The notes: generated by a model from the letters alone, not told the origin. DNA of 64,000 nt from Corallium rubrum (GCA_964035015.1 OZ035998.1:13417643-13481642), one strand, 5' to 3'. Shown: positions 10,955-20,673, counted from the first letter of the stretch. Numbers and translations: made by a program.

Positions 10955-11021
10955 CATCCCGCGGTAGATCAAAGAAAATCGACTTTGTCGGCCAAATTAA
11001 TAATTAGCATTTATAGACCTG

Positions 11022-11106
11022 GAGCGAGGGGAATTCGATGAAATATTACCCTGAGGTATGATATATCCCAAGGGGTAACATTTACATTTCATCGAATTCC
11101 CCGAGC
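11022..11106. repeat. Fold-back hairpin
   Basis: Arms GAGCGAGGGGAATTCGATGA and TCATCGAATTCCCCGAGCG, extended through AAAT, enclose a loop containing ACCCTGAGG/CCAAGGGGT. A small non-autonomous element is likely. Confidence 0.7.
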
Positions 11107-11490
11107 GAAAGGTATATCAATTATATATTATATCGAAACATATTAATCTTTCCAAAAAAAGCTAAAATAATATTAATAAAGTTCGCTTTGGTTATAAATT
11201 TTTCACCGCTTTTCATTGTCTGTTTCCATTCTGTTGTCGTCTCAAGGCTTCTGAATGCATTGTTTGTTGCTTTCTTTGTATTCCATGAATCCTTATTTTT
11301 TTGTAACCTAACAATCTTGTAACCTAACATCTGAATGTTCAGGCGAAACGTTTCCTTGTCTTGCCAAACTCCGCCATTGTTGACAGCATAGATAATGAAG
11401 GGGAACTGGATAGGAAACTTACGAAACCGGAAACGATGTTTGCACAACTGCTATGGTAATTATACACAAACAAGCGGCTAATGCACCTAA

Positions 11491-11639
11491 AGGCTGATTT
11501 CCAGTCAGTGGAATATTGCGAGCGGGCGGAATTTTTCTTTGTCTTGTGAGCACTAGAGCGGAACTAATCTAATTCAGAGCACAAAAGACAAAGAAAAATT
11601 CCGCCCGCTCGCAAAATTCCACTGACTGGAAATCAGCCT
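11491..11639. mobile_element. Nested PIF/Harbinger-type MITE with TAA target duplication
   Basis: A 149-base, nearly fully palindromic element; ends AGGCTGATTTCCAGTCAGTG and its complement. TAA flanks it at 11488-11490 and 11640-11642. The sister copy of the host element has a single TAA at 34144-34146 and no insert. A 3-bp TAA/TTA duplication is the PIF/Harbinger signature. Confidence 0.85.
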
Positions 11640-11658
11640 TAACGGGCGGTCCTACATG

Positions 11659-11821
11659 CAGTGCTTCCACTTTTTATTTGCATAGCCCAGTCACTATTGG
11701 GGAGGGTTTAGATAAACAAGAGAAACAAAGAACTTTTGCAAAGAAGGCTAATAATATCTGACCCCTCCCCCCATGGTGACAGGCCCATGGAAGGAAATTT
11801 CCTTGCAAAGTGGAAGCACTG
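11659..11821. mobile_element. Nested hAT-type MITE with 8-bp target duplication
   Basis: A 163-base element with ends CAGTGCTTCCACTTT and AAAGTGGAAGCACTG. CCTACATG flanks it at 11651-11658 and 11822-11829. The sister host copy has one CCCATATG at 34155-34162. An 8-bp duplication with CAGTG-type ends indicates hAT. Confidence 0.88.
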
Positions 11822-12069
11822 CCTACATGGCTAAAATCAGACACTGCTGAACCTAAGTGATATTACACTCTTGTTTAATTTCAGCAATGGTTGCTAGCCA
11901 TGTGGGATCACCCATTAGGTGCATTATTAGCTACTTATAAGTGTATAATTACCATAGCAAGTTGTGCAAATATCATTTCCGGTTTGGTAAGTTTCCTATC
12001 CAGTTCCCCTTCCATTATCTATGTTGACAGCTTCGTGAATCGTGCGTGACATTCACGCGTGGTACACGA

Positions 12070-12152
12070 ACTCGAATACCCCGCTGTGGCGGGATATTCG
12101 ACTCGAATACCCCGCCATAGCGGGGTATTCGAGGCTATACCCCGCTGTGGCA
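12070..12152. repeat. Cluster of palindromic CCCCGC repeats
   Basis: CTCGAATACCCCGCTGTGG, CGGGATATTCGA, CTCGAATACCCCGCCATAG, CGGGGTATTCGAGG and a partial third ATACCCCGCTGTGG follow in tandem. Each unit is itself an inverted repeat around CCCCGC..GCGGGG, in otherwise AT-rich DNA. Confidence 0.7.
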
Positions 12153-12373
12153 GGTAAATTAACTGGTCACATGGTACAAATCAAGCTCTCTGACTGGACA
12201 ATTTACTGTTGAGATATAATATTCACATTAATAGTAGGAAATGGGCTTTATTATTTAACTTGTTTTGATTATGTTGATGTAATGCTCTTGCGGCCTGCTT
12301 GAGTAATGAGTGCGACTGTTTTGAGACCATGAAATCGAGGCTAGTAGGGGTGCCAATATTTCCTTCAATAGCT

Positions 12374-12502
12374 TCAATCTACTTCAGTTGCAAACGTGAA
12401 CCACCTGGCTTTTATATGTTTTGGAACTAATAGTGTGACATTTTCTCCATATTGGCGACTTCTCTTCGTTATGCAATGAGGAACACAGCACTTTATGACC
12501 AT
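12374..12502 (-). pseudogene. Possible THAP-like zinc-finger fragment
   Basis: From the ATG at 12502 the reading frame gives 42 residues that begin MVIKCCVPHC and contain PKHIKARWFTFATEVD before a stop. CCVPxC near the start, an aromatic in 'ARW' and a Pro about 25 residues in resemble the N-terminal half of a THAP (C2CH) domain, common in host genes and in P-element-like transposons. The second Cys/His pair and the AVPTIF motif are absent. It could be a relic, a first exon without visible partner, or chance. Confidence 0.22.
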
Positions 12503-12551
12503 TTTGTTTCGATAAGTTCGCATTCGATCGGTGCCGGTGGTATTAACTCTA

Positions 12552-12600
12552 TAGCTCCATTGGTAAAGCAGCAGTTCGAAAGGTGCGAGTTCAAATAGTG
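12552..12600 (+). repeat. Degenerate tRNA-derived (SINE-head-like) fragment
   Basis: TAGCTCCATTGGTAAAGC closely resembles a tRNA A-box region (TAGCTCAGTTGGTAGAGC), and GCGAGTTCAAAT resembles the B-box. The spacing is ~8 bases shorter than in a real tRNA and there is no acceptor stem, so it is not a functional tRNA gene. Confidence 0.45.
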
Positions 12601-13229
12601 TGTGGACAGCTCTATTTTCCGACTCAGTAGGATAATTCATGTAGTTTTCGCTTCATGTTATCATGAAGCCTTGTTGAATGTGAAATCAACGCAGAACCAG
12701 TATCTACCAGCCTCTATTTCATGTCCCCAAAACGGTCGAACCCAGTATTCTGGCAGGGCCGTAGAATGTTTTTATTAATGCGCTTCTTATGAGGGGTGTA
12801 TAATTATTTTACAGCGCATGTTGATATTCTTGCGTACCGGGCTGGCGTTTCCTTGCTTCCAGGCTCTCAAATGAGAGAATGAAAGTTTGCACCAGACTGC
12901 ATTCAGTGTTGACTTTCCGGCTTCCAACTTCCAAGTGAGTATCACCACACACTTAACTACAGGGCAGTCCGGGACTGTATATACCTCAGCCAGCGGGTTA
13001 TTAGAGATGTTTAAAAAGAGAACGAGCCATCCCGCTAACCAGGCTAGCTCACGAGAGCAACACATGCATGTATGAATTTTTATGTATTGATTGCACTCGT
13101 ACCAAAATTATGCAGAAATATTTGCATAAAATAAAGATAATGAGCGCAATCAAGCATTTCTTATACACGGAGAATCTTGCAGTCAGATTTTTCTTAATTT
13201 CTCCTACAAATTTTTACTACATTCACAAT

Positions 13230-13384
13230 TTAATGGATTGGTTGTTGGTCTATGGCCAACCCTTCTGCAAACTTTCGTGAAAATCGGTACAAATAGTTTT
13301 TGAGATATCCTGGCGACAGACAAACAAACAAAGCAAGCAAGAAAGCAAGAAAGAGACAAACAAATAAACAGACAGAAAGAAAGG
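13230..13384 (+). repeat. Retroelement 3'-tail-like repeat ending in an (ACAA/AAGC)n-type tract
   Basis: CTTTCGTGAAAATCGGTAC, TTTTTGAGATATCCTGGCGA and then a run of GACAAACAAACAAAGC-type simple repeat. A 'GAAAATCGG...TTTTTGAG.TATC' block followed by an (ACAA)n tail is common at the 3' ends of invertebrate non-LTR elements and their SINEs. No coding part is visible. The rest of 12603-13704 shows no gene. Confidence 0.4.
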
Positions 13385-13704
13385 GGTAAAAACATAACCT
13401 GGTGGAAGTAATTAACTAAGCGAATATTGAGAGCTGGCAACAGCGTGGGTGCTGTACATGCGTGCCTATTTTTTTAGGTAGCCTTCTAGACGATACCTAT
13501 ATATAGTACACATGCACAGCTCAGTAATAATTAGTTCACATACTAACATATTCAAGTTCTGTTCTATTACATACACGCGCAGTAGATTAATAATAATTCC
13601 CTGAATTCTAAAACGCAGAATAAGTGTTTTTATCAAACTTGGCACCATAAAAGATACATTATAATGACAAAAGTAATTAAAGCCACACAAAGCCACACAG
13701 TAAA

Positions 13705-14661
13705 CTAATTGTTGATGCGCAAAAAAGCAAGACAAGATATTCTGTACTGAGGTATTCTCAAGCAATAGAGAAAAGGATCGACGCACAAATTTAAATTTAG
13801 AATAGTCCAAAAAACCTCCCCGACTGAATCATGACTCATGTATGGGTTATAAAATTCATTCTTCGAAATTTTTATGTAGTTATAAATTGTAAAAGGAGCG
13901 CAGGTGACAATATAAACTAGAATTAAAGTAGCTGATGTAAAAAGAAAGCGTTTCTGTTGTAAAATTCTCCTCGCTTTCCTGTCAGTATTTCCAGATGAAC
14001 CGTTAACGTCGTCGAGCGCACGTAGCTGGTTTTTAAGTGAGTAAAACGCTCGTGTGTAGATCGTTGGTAGTGCAACAAGGAGAAGGACATTGTGAGCAGT
14101 TATTGCTTGAAAGACATGGTTTTGCCCTGGAATAAATATGAATAATGCTGGAGCTAGAAATCCTCCGTATATCCATGTCGCTGCAATGAAAAAGGCAATT
14201 ACTTTCTTCGTTACCAAGATTTTGAACTTTAAAGGTTGTGTTATTGCCAGAAAATGTTCAACAGAAATGAAAAAAACGGTTGACAAAGACACTATCAACG
14301 CAATATAACCACTGATTATCAACGGTCGTTTCAATAGGCGTATGTCTTCGCCGTTTCTCAGTTCGTTAACTAAACTTCGATAAATTGAACGAGTTATGAT
14401 GTTTGCTGCTCCGATAATGTCTGACACGATTAAGTTCGTGACTAGTAAAGCAGAACGAGTTCTCAAGCATTTTTTTGGATCCTTTCAAACTACAACCAGG
14501 AGGAACGAGTTTCCTAACAAGGCCACGATACACACGATGATAAGACTAGACAATGGAATCTGGCCATCCGTGAATGAAAGAGAAAAATTGTGAAAACTTG
14601 AAGCTTGATAAGTGTTGTTAGTCTTCTGACCGTCATCTAATGATCCGTTTCTGCCTGCCAT
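13705..14661 (-). pseudogene. Class A (rhodopsin-like) GPCR, intronless, with one in-frame TGA in place of a Trp codon
   Basis: Reading down from the ATG at 14661 gives 318 codons with one internal TGA at codon 59 (14487-14485). Residues 1-36 form an N-terminus with three N-glycosylation sequons (NGS, NNT, NFS). TM1 carries LLGNSFLLVVV; the TGA follows at the point where most class A receptors have W, and the frame continues KDPKKCLRTRS into TM2 (NLIVSD). TM3 ends EHFLAI instead of DRY, TM6 has TCAPF instead of CWxP, and TM7 has DPFLY as NPxxY followed by a short tail. The usual TM3-ECL2 Cys pair is absent. Ligand unknown; the style matches orphan cnidarian expansions. It could be a pseudogene, a null allele, a sequencing error or a readthrough site. 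Starting after the TGA would lose TM1. Confidence 0.82.
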
Positions 14662-15327
14662 TATTACGCCACCGTTTATCCGGCTCTACTCAGGCCGGTC
14701 AGAATACTCATATTCATGCATTTAAAATTTTGAAAATTAATTTAAAAAAAAAACAGTATTAATAACTCTCTCTTTTATGACTTCCGTGAAATGCAAATAT
14801 GTGAATTGTTATGTCGCTTAGGATTTTAATATCAATTATATTTGTCTTATCTGCTCACAAAATGCATACTCGAATCCCGTATATTAAAATTTCCTTGCTA
14901 AATTTCAATGTCTGGAAGTTCTGAATCTCTGGTGTGCCCAATATTAAAAATGATTGACAGTACAGTTAATAATAATTTTCGACTTTAATAAATTTTGTAT
15001 TGGGATCTAATGCATGATTGTATATGATATGAGTGTTATCTCCCCATTGTTGTCAATAGTTTTCACTAGTTTTCTTCAATAAAAATTCCTATCTCGAAAG
15101 GAACATGTAATTTTCTCTTAATTATATTTAAATCAAGAAAATGAATGCTGATATCTTTTTGAGAAAAAAACCCAACTCATGCAGTATAGCATATTTATAA
15201 TTTTACATTTTAATCATGGTCTTGGAGACATGCGAAACTACGTCATTACTGGATTAATTTTTACATGCATATATGTATTTATATATAGTATAGCTTGGAT
15301 TGTTTTTCTCAAGGCTCGACATATTAA

Positions 15328-15330
<3 letters not shown>
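14662..15330. other. Upstream region of the class A GPCR; nothing recognised
   Basis: AT-rich. I see no exon, RNA gene or clear transposon. The GPCR promoter, if the gene is expressed, should be here. Confidence 0.5.

Positions 15331-15331
<1 letters not shown>

Positions 15332-15376
<45 letters not shown>
15332..15376. repeat. (TA)n microsatellite
   Basis: Uninterrupted TA dinucleotides for about 45 bases. Confidence 0.95.
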
Positions 15377-15379
<3 letters not shown>

Positions 15380-15584
15380 ATGCCTCGATTTCCTTTGTTC
15401 TTTAGGGGAATATATTCAATAGCCCCTGGCAAAACAATAGATTAATATTCCACTCTAATATTCCCATCTAAGGTTTTAATATTCCCCTCTACCAGTCCTC
15501 TCTATAATATTCTCCTCAAATCTTCCCGTCTTATAATATCCATCGTACTACTCCTTATCTTATCAAATCCTGTCAACCTCGCCA

Positions 15585-15665
15585 AGGCCCCTCGGGGATA
15601 TGTGTTCATTCACCTCGGGCTTCGCCCTTGGTGAATAAATCGCATATCCCCTCGTGGCCTCAAAA
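15585..15665. repeat. Hairpin element
   Basis: CCAAGGCCCCTCGGGGATATG pairs imperfectly with CATATCCCCTCGTGGCC, with a GGGCTTCGCCC inner stem. Probably a fold-back element. Confidence 0.6.
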
Positions 15666-15862
15666 TAACCTATACTACTATATCTATATATATATATATA
15701 TATATGCGCACTTCACACTATCTGAATGTACTTCACCGATGCTGTCACACATGCGGTTGTCACCGACAATCGCATGTGTATAAGTAATTGATGAAATTCA
15801 TTCAGATTGTTCCAAGTTACACTGATGAGCTGTAGTACAGCGAAACACGTGTCTGTAGATTG

Positions 15863-15866
<4 letters not shown>

Positions 15867-15896
<30 letters not shown>
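15867..15896. repeat. (TA)n microsatellite
   Basis: TA dinucleotides for about 30 bases; a shorter run lies near 15686-15704. Confidence 0.95.
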
Positions 15897-15900
<4 letters not shown>

Positions 15901-16334
15901 GATTGGCTTTTTTCATCTTAATAGCTCTCTGTGTTTTATAACTTGACATGACTACATATGGTGCTGAATTACTTTGTTTACAACTATGATATGTATTGTG
16001 TGTGTGTTTTTAATTTAGACCCATGTTTTGTTCATATATTGCTATGTGACTGACTAATAACTTCCCGAATATTAGGTTTATTAACAGCTCTCTGCGTGAG
16101 ACTCACGTGAGTTTATTTCTCAATCGCTGTACATTGTATCTCAATAGTGTGAACGTATAAGAAAAATTGAAAATCAAGTCTGTTTTTTTTTTCAAAAAGA
16201 AACGTACTTGCAGAGAGGTGTACAACCTTATCACAACCGTGTCACAACCTTATCCCTGATACCTATATGGTTATCCTATACGGTCTATAAGAATAACAAT
16301 GCTAGTGTAGGTAAAATACCATCTAAAACTGAAC

Positions 16335-16338
<4 letters not shown>

Positions 16339-16404
<66 letters not shown>
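16339..16404. repeat. (TA)n microsatellite, left of a fold-back element
   Basis: About 66 bases of TA dinucleotides. A second tract starts at 16757, right after the fold-back arm ends, so the fold-back element appears to sit within a TA tract. Confidence 0.95.
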
Positions 16405-16406
<2 letters not shown>

Positions 16407-16433
16407 TAGTGTGCTGTGTAGGCAGTGTTGAAA

Positions 16434-16755
16434 CAACAATCGAAATATGGTATAGTAGGTTAATGCTGCCGAAACAGAGAACGTAAGTGGTCTAACGTTT
16501 CTCTCTGACGAAGGGCCTTCGCTCGAAACGTTAGACCACTTACGTTCTCTGTTTCGGCAGTATTAACCTACTATAGATCGTTTTCACTCACGTGATCGGT
16601 AGCCCCATTGGGGTGGTGAAACAATACGAAATATTTGAATAAGAAAGAGCTAATTCGCATAGCGTACACCAATATGGCCGCCATTTCATTGTTTTGGTAC
16701 ACCAATATGGCCGCCGTGACCTCAGATGAAAACGATCTATACCATATTTCGATTG

Positions 16756-16757
<2 letters not shown>
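16434..16757. mobile_element. Fold-back element with a MITE inserted in its right arm
   Basis: Left arm 16434-16500 (AACAATCGAAATATGG, TATAGTAGGTTAATGC, TGCCGAAACAGAGAACG, AGTGGTCTAACGTTT). Loop with GACGAAGGGCCTTCGCTC. The right arm starts at 16524, is interrupted at CTATA by the MITE 16572-16741, and resumes CCATATTTCGATTGTT to 16757. The GACGAAGGGCCTTCGCTCGA core is a motif seen in many animal fold-back repeats. Confidence 0.85.
16572..16741 (+). mobile_element. MITE family 2 (CRE/YY1-type), nested copy
   Basis: 170 bases from TATAGATCGTTTTCACTCA to GATGAAAACGATCTATA, with the two GTACACCAATATGGCCGCC blocks. The CRE is mutated (TGACCTCA) while CACGTG is kept. The intact left arm of the host fold-back gives the pre-insertion sequence CTATACC; this implies a TATA (4-bp) duplication if the element is symmetrical. 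Confidence 0.87.

Positions 16758-16805
<48 letters not shown>
16757..16805. repeat. (AT)n microsatellite, right of the fold-back element
   Basis: About 49 bases of AT dinucleotides. Confidence 0.95.
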
Positions 16806-16808
<3 letters not shown>

Positions 16809-17613
16809 ACGCTTGAACTTTAATCAAAACAATAAATTTCAAATGTACATAACTTGGTTCAATATAGTATATTTTTAATTTAGTCTGTATTTCTAATATA
16901 CCTGTATGTGTGTTTTTAAAATTGTTTTTAGAACTATCGTAAATCCATCTTTTTTTACATTTTACATTATACACCATCTTAATTAAGATGGATGATTATA
17001 AAGAGATTATTTATTTAAGAGAGAAGATATAAACGTTTCTAAACTTTAATAATGTTGAAACCATGCAGCGTATTCATAAATGTTTATCTCAAAATGGAAT
17101 ATTTTATTTATGATTTGAACCAGAAAAATGTAAACTTTAATATTTTTCGCCAATTTCAACCGAACTATTATTAATTTTTAAAAGTGTGTTTAAATAAAAC
17201 GACTTTTTTTAATAAAGAGATTTTTATAGCACTGAAATAAGTTTATTTTAGTTCAGTAGCAATAGCTGTGAGCAAAAACAAAGAGCATTGGTATTTAAAT
17301 GATGAAAAAATACAAAAAAAAGGATTGTCATTGGGTCGGTTGCTACCTCGCTGCCATAAGGATATGATCTATAGACGCTTATTAAGAGAGGGAAATATAT
17401 GGTCATGATCTAGTTCTAACTTTTCCTAAAGTCCATATGCGATTTCCTCTTATCTCATTTTGTGTTCACTCCCCAATTTTATTCCATTTGTGAAAGTATA
17501 TCCATATAGCAAAATACATTGACTGTAAGAAGAAATCAAATCCCAGTTCGATTTAAAGTGATCAATATTATATTCTGCTCTAGCCGGATAGAGCGGACGT
17601 TTAACGTGGATAC
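16806..17613. other. AT-rich stretch, nothing recognised
   Basis: Very AT-rich, with poly-A/T runs. No ORF of protein character, RNA gene or inverted repeat that I can support. Confidence 0.5.
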
Positions 17614-17760
17614 TATAGATCGTTTTCATCTGACGTCACGGCGACCATATTGACCGGTGCACCAAACAAAATGGGAATTGAACTCTATTCTTATTCAAAC
17701 ATTTCATATTTTCACCACGGGCGAACAGAGCCCCCGATCACGTGAGTGAAAATGATCCAT
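17614..17760 (-). mobile_element. MITE family 2 (CRE/YY1-type), shortened copy
   Basis: TATAGATCGTTTTCATCTG at the left, with intact TGACGTCA; only one of the two ATATTG blocks remains. CACGTGAGTGAAAATGATC at the right. It abuts the element starting at 17763. Confidence 0.8.
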
Positions 17761-17762
17761 TA

Positions 17763-18212
17763 GCCCACATAAAAAAAATTCCTTGATTCTCATTACCGCC
17801 CGACCAGATTTTGAGACCCGCGTACACATATCTTTTTTATTTTGTTATAAAATATAAATGTGCCGCCCGACCGAAAGTGTGAGGAAACTTAATTTTTTTT
17901 GTATTTTATATTCGATTTTTGATGTCCCAAGTAGAGAATTTCTGCAACGGAATTATTTCATTGTGTGTTGGGGGAAATGGTGGGACTTGGTGTGACTTTG
18001 AAGGAAAATATATGAACTGTCAACCTTTCTACGCAAGTGTTCCATTACGTACATTTCAGAAAACAAGGAAATATAAAAACACCTCCCTCTCCAATTTCAA
18101 AATTTTATGAAATATTTTTTATATTTTAATATAAAATATAAACCTCCCCCGCCTCTTCGACATTTTCAAAATGTAGTGATGAGAATCAAGGAAATTTTTT
18201 TTTTATGTGGCC
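17763..18212. mobile_element. PIF/Harbinger-type MITE with TTA target duplication
   Basis: Inverted ends GCCCACATAAAAAAAATTCC and GGAAATTTTTTTTTATGTGG, extending through TTGATTCTCAT/ATGAGAATCAA. TTA at 17760-17762 and 18213-18215. Interior AT-rich, no supported ORF. Confidence 0.78.
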
Positions 18213-18628
18213 TTAAATAAACTTGTGAGACAAACAATTAACTTTCTTTGGCACAATCCCAGATCTTATAAAATTCCGAGCCCAAAGTACAAAGAACAGC
18301 TTTAAATTTATCCAGGTTTTCTTCAGACCTTCTTTGAAGATGTGTATAGATATTCTTTCCTTTGGAAAATGGACTATTTCATAGCAAACAAGCTCGAAAC
18401 AGCTCTTGTTTTCAAAATGTTCCGAAAAGTCCAAAGTTCTTGATCTGATGCAATAATCATTGTATATTCACGTGAACAACGCATGATTAAAGCTGACGTC
18501 AGAGGGAAACATTGCAATGTTTCCCTCGGCAGAAAGAAACATTGAGTTTGTTGAACAACACGTGACCATGATTTGACCAATAGGATTTCATCTTTGGCAA
18601 ACGAAAGTCTTTGGTATATAACAATAAA

Positions 18629-18776
18629 CAATTATTGAATGAGGTTAAGCATGATATCGAGAATTATCAAGGACGAGGTTTGTGTTATCCACCTCAGCCT
18701 TCGGCTTCGGTGGATAACACAAACCGAGGCCTTGATAATTCTCCATATCATGCGAAAACCGAATCCAATAATTGTT
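18629..18776. repeat. Fold-back element F, copy 1
   Basis: Arms ATGATATCGAGAATTATCAA, GGTTTGTGTTATCCACC and complements surround CAGCCTTCGGCTTCGG. A near-identical element is at 19414-19552. The two lie either side of the short ORF at 19240-19410. Confidence 0.8.
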
Positions 18777-18960
18777 TTATTATATATTCAAAAACTATAC
18801 TCTTCGTGCTCTTACTATCTTTCTCTGAGAGCAACGTCGAAATTTCTTCTTCGTTTAACAATGGAAACCGGTTAAAAGCCATTTTGTTTACTCTTCAAAA
18901 ATATTTAGTTTTGGCGGGATTTTTAGCAAGCTGCCGACCGCGCTGGGGGCTTGGGTTCGA

Positions 18961-19025
18961 CAGCGTGCAATAATACCTTGTTTTGGATCGAAGTTCGATC
19001 CAAAACAAGGTATTATTGCACGCTG
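18961..19025. repeat. Perfect 65-bp palindrome
   Basis: A 32-base arm beginning CAGCGTGCAATAATACC and ending GGATCGAA is followed by one G and then by its exact complement, to CACGCTG. A partial direct repeat ATTGCACGCTG follows at 19028-19038. The absence of any mismatch suggests a recent origin or active correction. Confidence 0.92.
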
Positions 19026-19239
19026 ATATTGCACGCTGAAATAACGCGTCAGCTTCCAGATACGGAGAATTAGCGAGGGCGTTTTGGCCAATCACGAACG
19101 AGAATAAAGTTTGAATATATAATAATCGCTATTTATTATACAATACTGATACAATCTCGATTGTGATTGGCTAACAACCTACAGACAATTCTTGATATCT
19201 TGCCATGACGCGCTGACCAGCGGTTTGAACAAAACAAAC

Positions 19240-19410
19240 ATGGCGGCCGTCCTTAGCAGTGAAGATCAGAAGCGGATTAATCCGGCGGATTTGGCACGTT
19301 TTGTTGACGCTAAAACCACCAAGAAAAAACAAACGAGCTACACGTACAGCTGTTACAGTTTAAAGCAGTGTTTGAAAGAGAAAATTGTATTTGAAAGCGA
19401 AAACAGTTAG
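19240..19410 (+). CDS. Short ORF of unknown nature, 56 residues, within a repeat cluster
   Basis: Starts ATGGCGGCC in a good context and encodes a basic, helical-looking peptide: MAAVLSSEDQKRINPADLAR, FVDAKTTKKK, then SYSLKQCLKEK-like residues to ESENS and TAG. The 'DAKTTKK ... LKxxLKEK' pattern faintly recalls the N-terminal part of tyrosine-recombinase-derived (Crypton-like) proteins, but no catalytic region follows. It lies between two copies of fold-back F, so a truncated transposon gene is as likely as a cellular small protein. Confidence 0.35.
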   Translation: MAAVLSSEDQKRINPADLARFVDAKTTKKKQTSYTYSCYSLKQCLKEKIVFESENS

Positions 19411-19413
19411 ATT

Positions 19414-19552
19414 TGAATTCGGTTATCGCATGATATCAAGAATTATCAAGGCCTCTGTTTGTGTTATCCGCCTCAGTCTTCGGCTTTGGCAGATAACACA
19501 AACCTCGGCCTTGATAATTCTTGATATCTTGCTCAACCTGATCCAATAATTG
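19414..19552. repeat. Fold-back element F, copy 2
   Basis: GCATGATATCAAGAATTATC, TGTGTTATCCGCC, CAGTCTTCGGCTTTGGC and complements. It matches 18629-18776 throughout. A further half-site ATTCTTGATATCTTGC lies at about 19188. Confidence 0.8.
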
Positions 19553-19854
19553 TATAATATTTTACGTCTTATTGATAACAATATGGAGATGTAACTTAAA
19601 ACAGGCCAAAACTTGGGCAACAGCGGTATAGATGCATGCTTTGCGTGCCTAGTTTTATATAAAAGGATTGTAGCTACGCCTCTAATAACATAATGTATAA
19701 AATATTTATCTTTTCTCCTACAAGTCTTAGAATGGTTAATTCTTTGAATGTTTCCATGGTGACAAATTGTAATAGAAGCAAGAATTTGTGGTGTAAACAA
19801 CACGTTTATTATTTATTGCTTAGCTTTCGACCTGTTTCGATCATCAGAGCAAAT

Positions 19855-20197
19855 CAGGGACGTAGCCAGGGGGAGCCGCGGCTCCCCCCCTTTTGATATA
19901 AAACGACAGACATGTAACTACAAAACTGATGCAATATCAATTGTGTCAGGAAATAAACTGTATTCAATCTACTGAGTGTATGCATTTTAAGTATCTATGT
20001 GACGTTTGCGTGTTTTGAGTATTTTATATGACGTTTTTTAACGATAGAGTCTGTAAAATCTTCCTCCAAAAGCCAGGAAATGGCATTTCAGCGACTCTCG
20101 ATTTCAAAATTTCCCGGGGGAGCATGCCCCCGAACCCCTCTAAAAATTTATTTTGATTTCGGCTCCCCCCCCTTTCAAAATCCTGGCTACGTGCCTG
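19855..20197 (+). mobile_element. hAT-type MITE, intact copy with perfect 8-bp target duplication
   Basis: Ends CAGGGACGTAGCCAGG and CCTGGCTACGTGCCTG; GAGCAAAT flanks it at 19847-19854 and 20198-20205. Inside, inner inverted motifs GGCTCCCCCCC and TTTCCCGGGGGAGCATG. Related copies: 31604-31795 (truncated) and 59827-60181 (in the tandem array). Confidence 0.9.
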
Positions 20198-20673
20198 GAG
20201 CAAATACCAACATCGTGTTGGCTCACGTCATATAAACAAAACAACAGGGACTTTAGGATGCTAGGAAGACGACGGCCGTTAAAAAGCAAGATAAACTTTA
20301 TAACTGAAAAAAGTCACGGCTAACTGATTATTATATTTGATATTTGAAGTTAGTTTAACGACTTTCAAAACGCCCCAGTATTGCTAAAATTATTGTAGTG
20401 TCAGTATTGAAGTAAATCTTAAGCAATAGTTCTCATCTTTTGGCCGTTGACGTCGTGCTGAAGACGTGAAAATGCTCTATGTGGCGTTGTATAAAGAACG
20501 AGGACGCTGTTGAGATTACTCTAGGGACGAAAAAGCATTCATTCTCTTTGTTTTCGTCGTTGAAGTTGCCGTCGTACTTCGTAAGAAAGCTCTGTAATAA
20601 ATAATAAACGTTGCTACTATATTAAATCTTAGAATGTTTATCGAGTTACGCAAATTAAACGTATACGGTATTC

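Larger units (their letters stand above)
11388..12022. mobile_element. Element E copy 1: ~100-bp TIR element with two nested MITEs
   Basis: Long inverted ends start GGGGAACTGGATAGGAAACT on the left and finish AGTTTCCTATCCAGTTCCCC on the right, continuing through ACCGGAAACGATGTTTGCAC and GCTATGGTAATTATACAC. A second copy is at 34053-34791. Comparing the two shows that 11491-11639 and 11659-11821 are later insertions here. Confidence 0.85.

Noticed and set aside
15179-16977. Open frames with long IYIYIY runs
   Set aside because: Translations of TA microsatellites.
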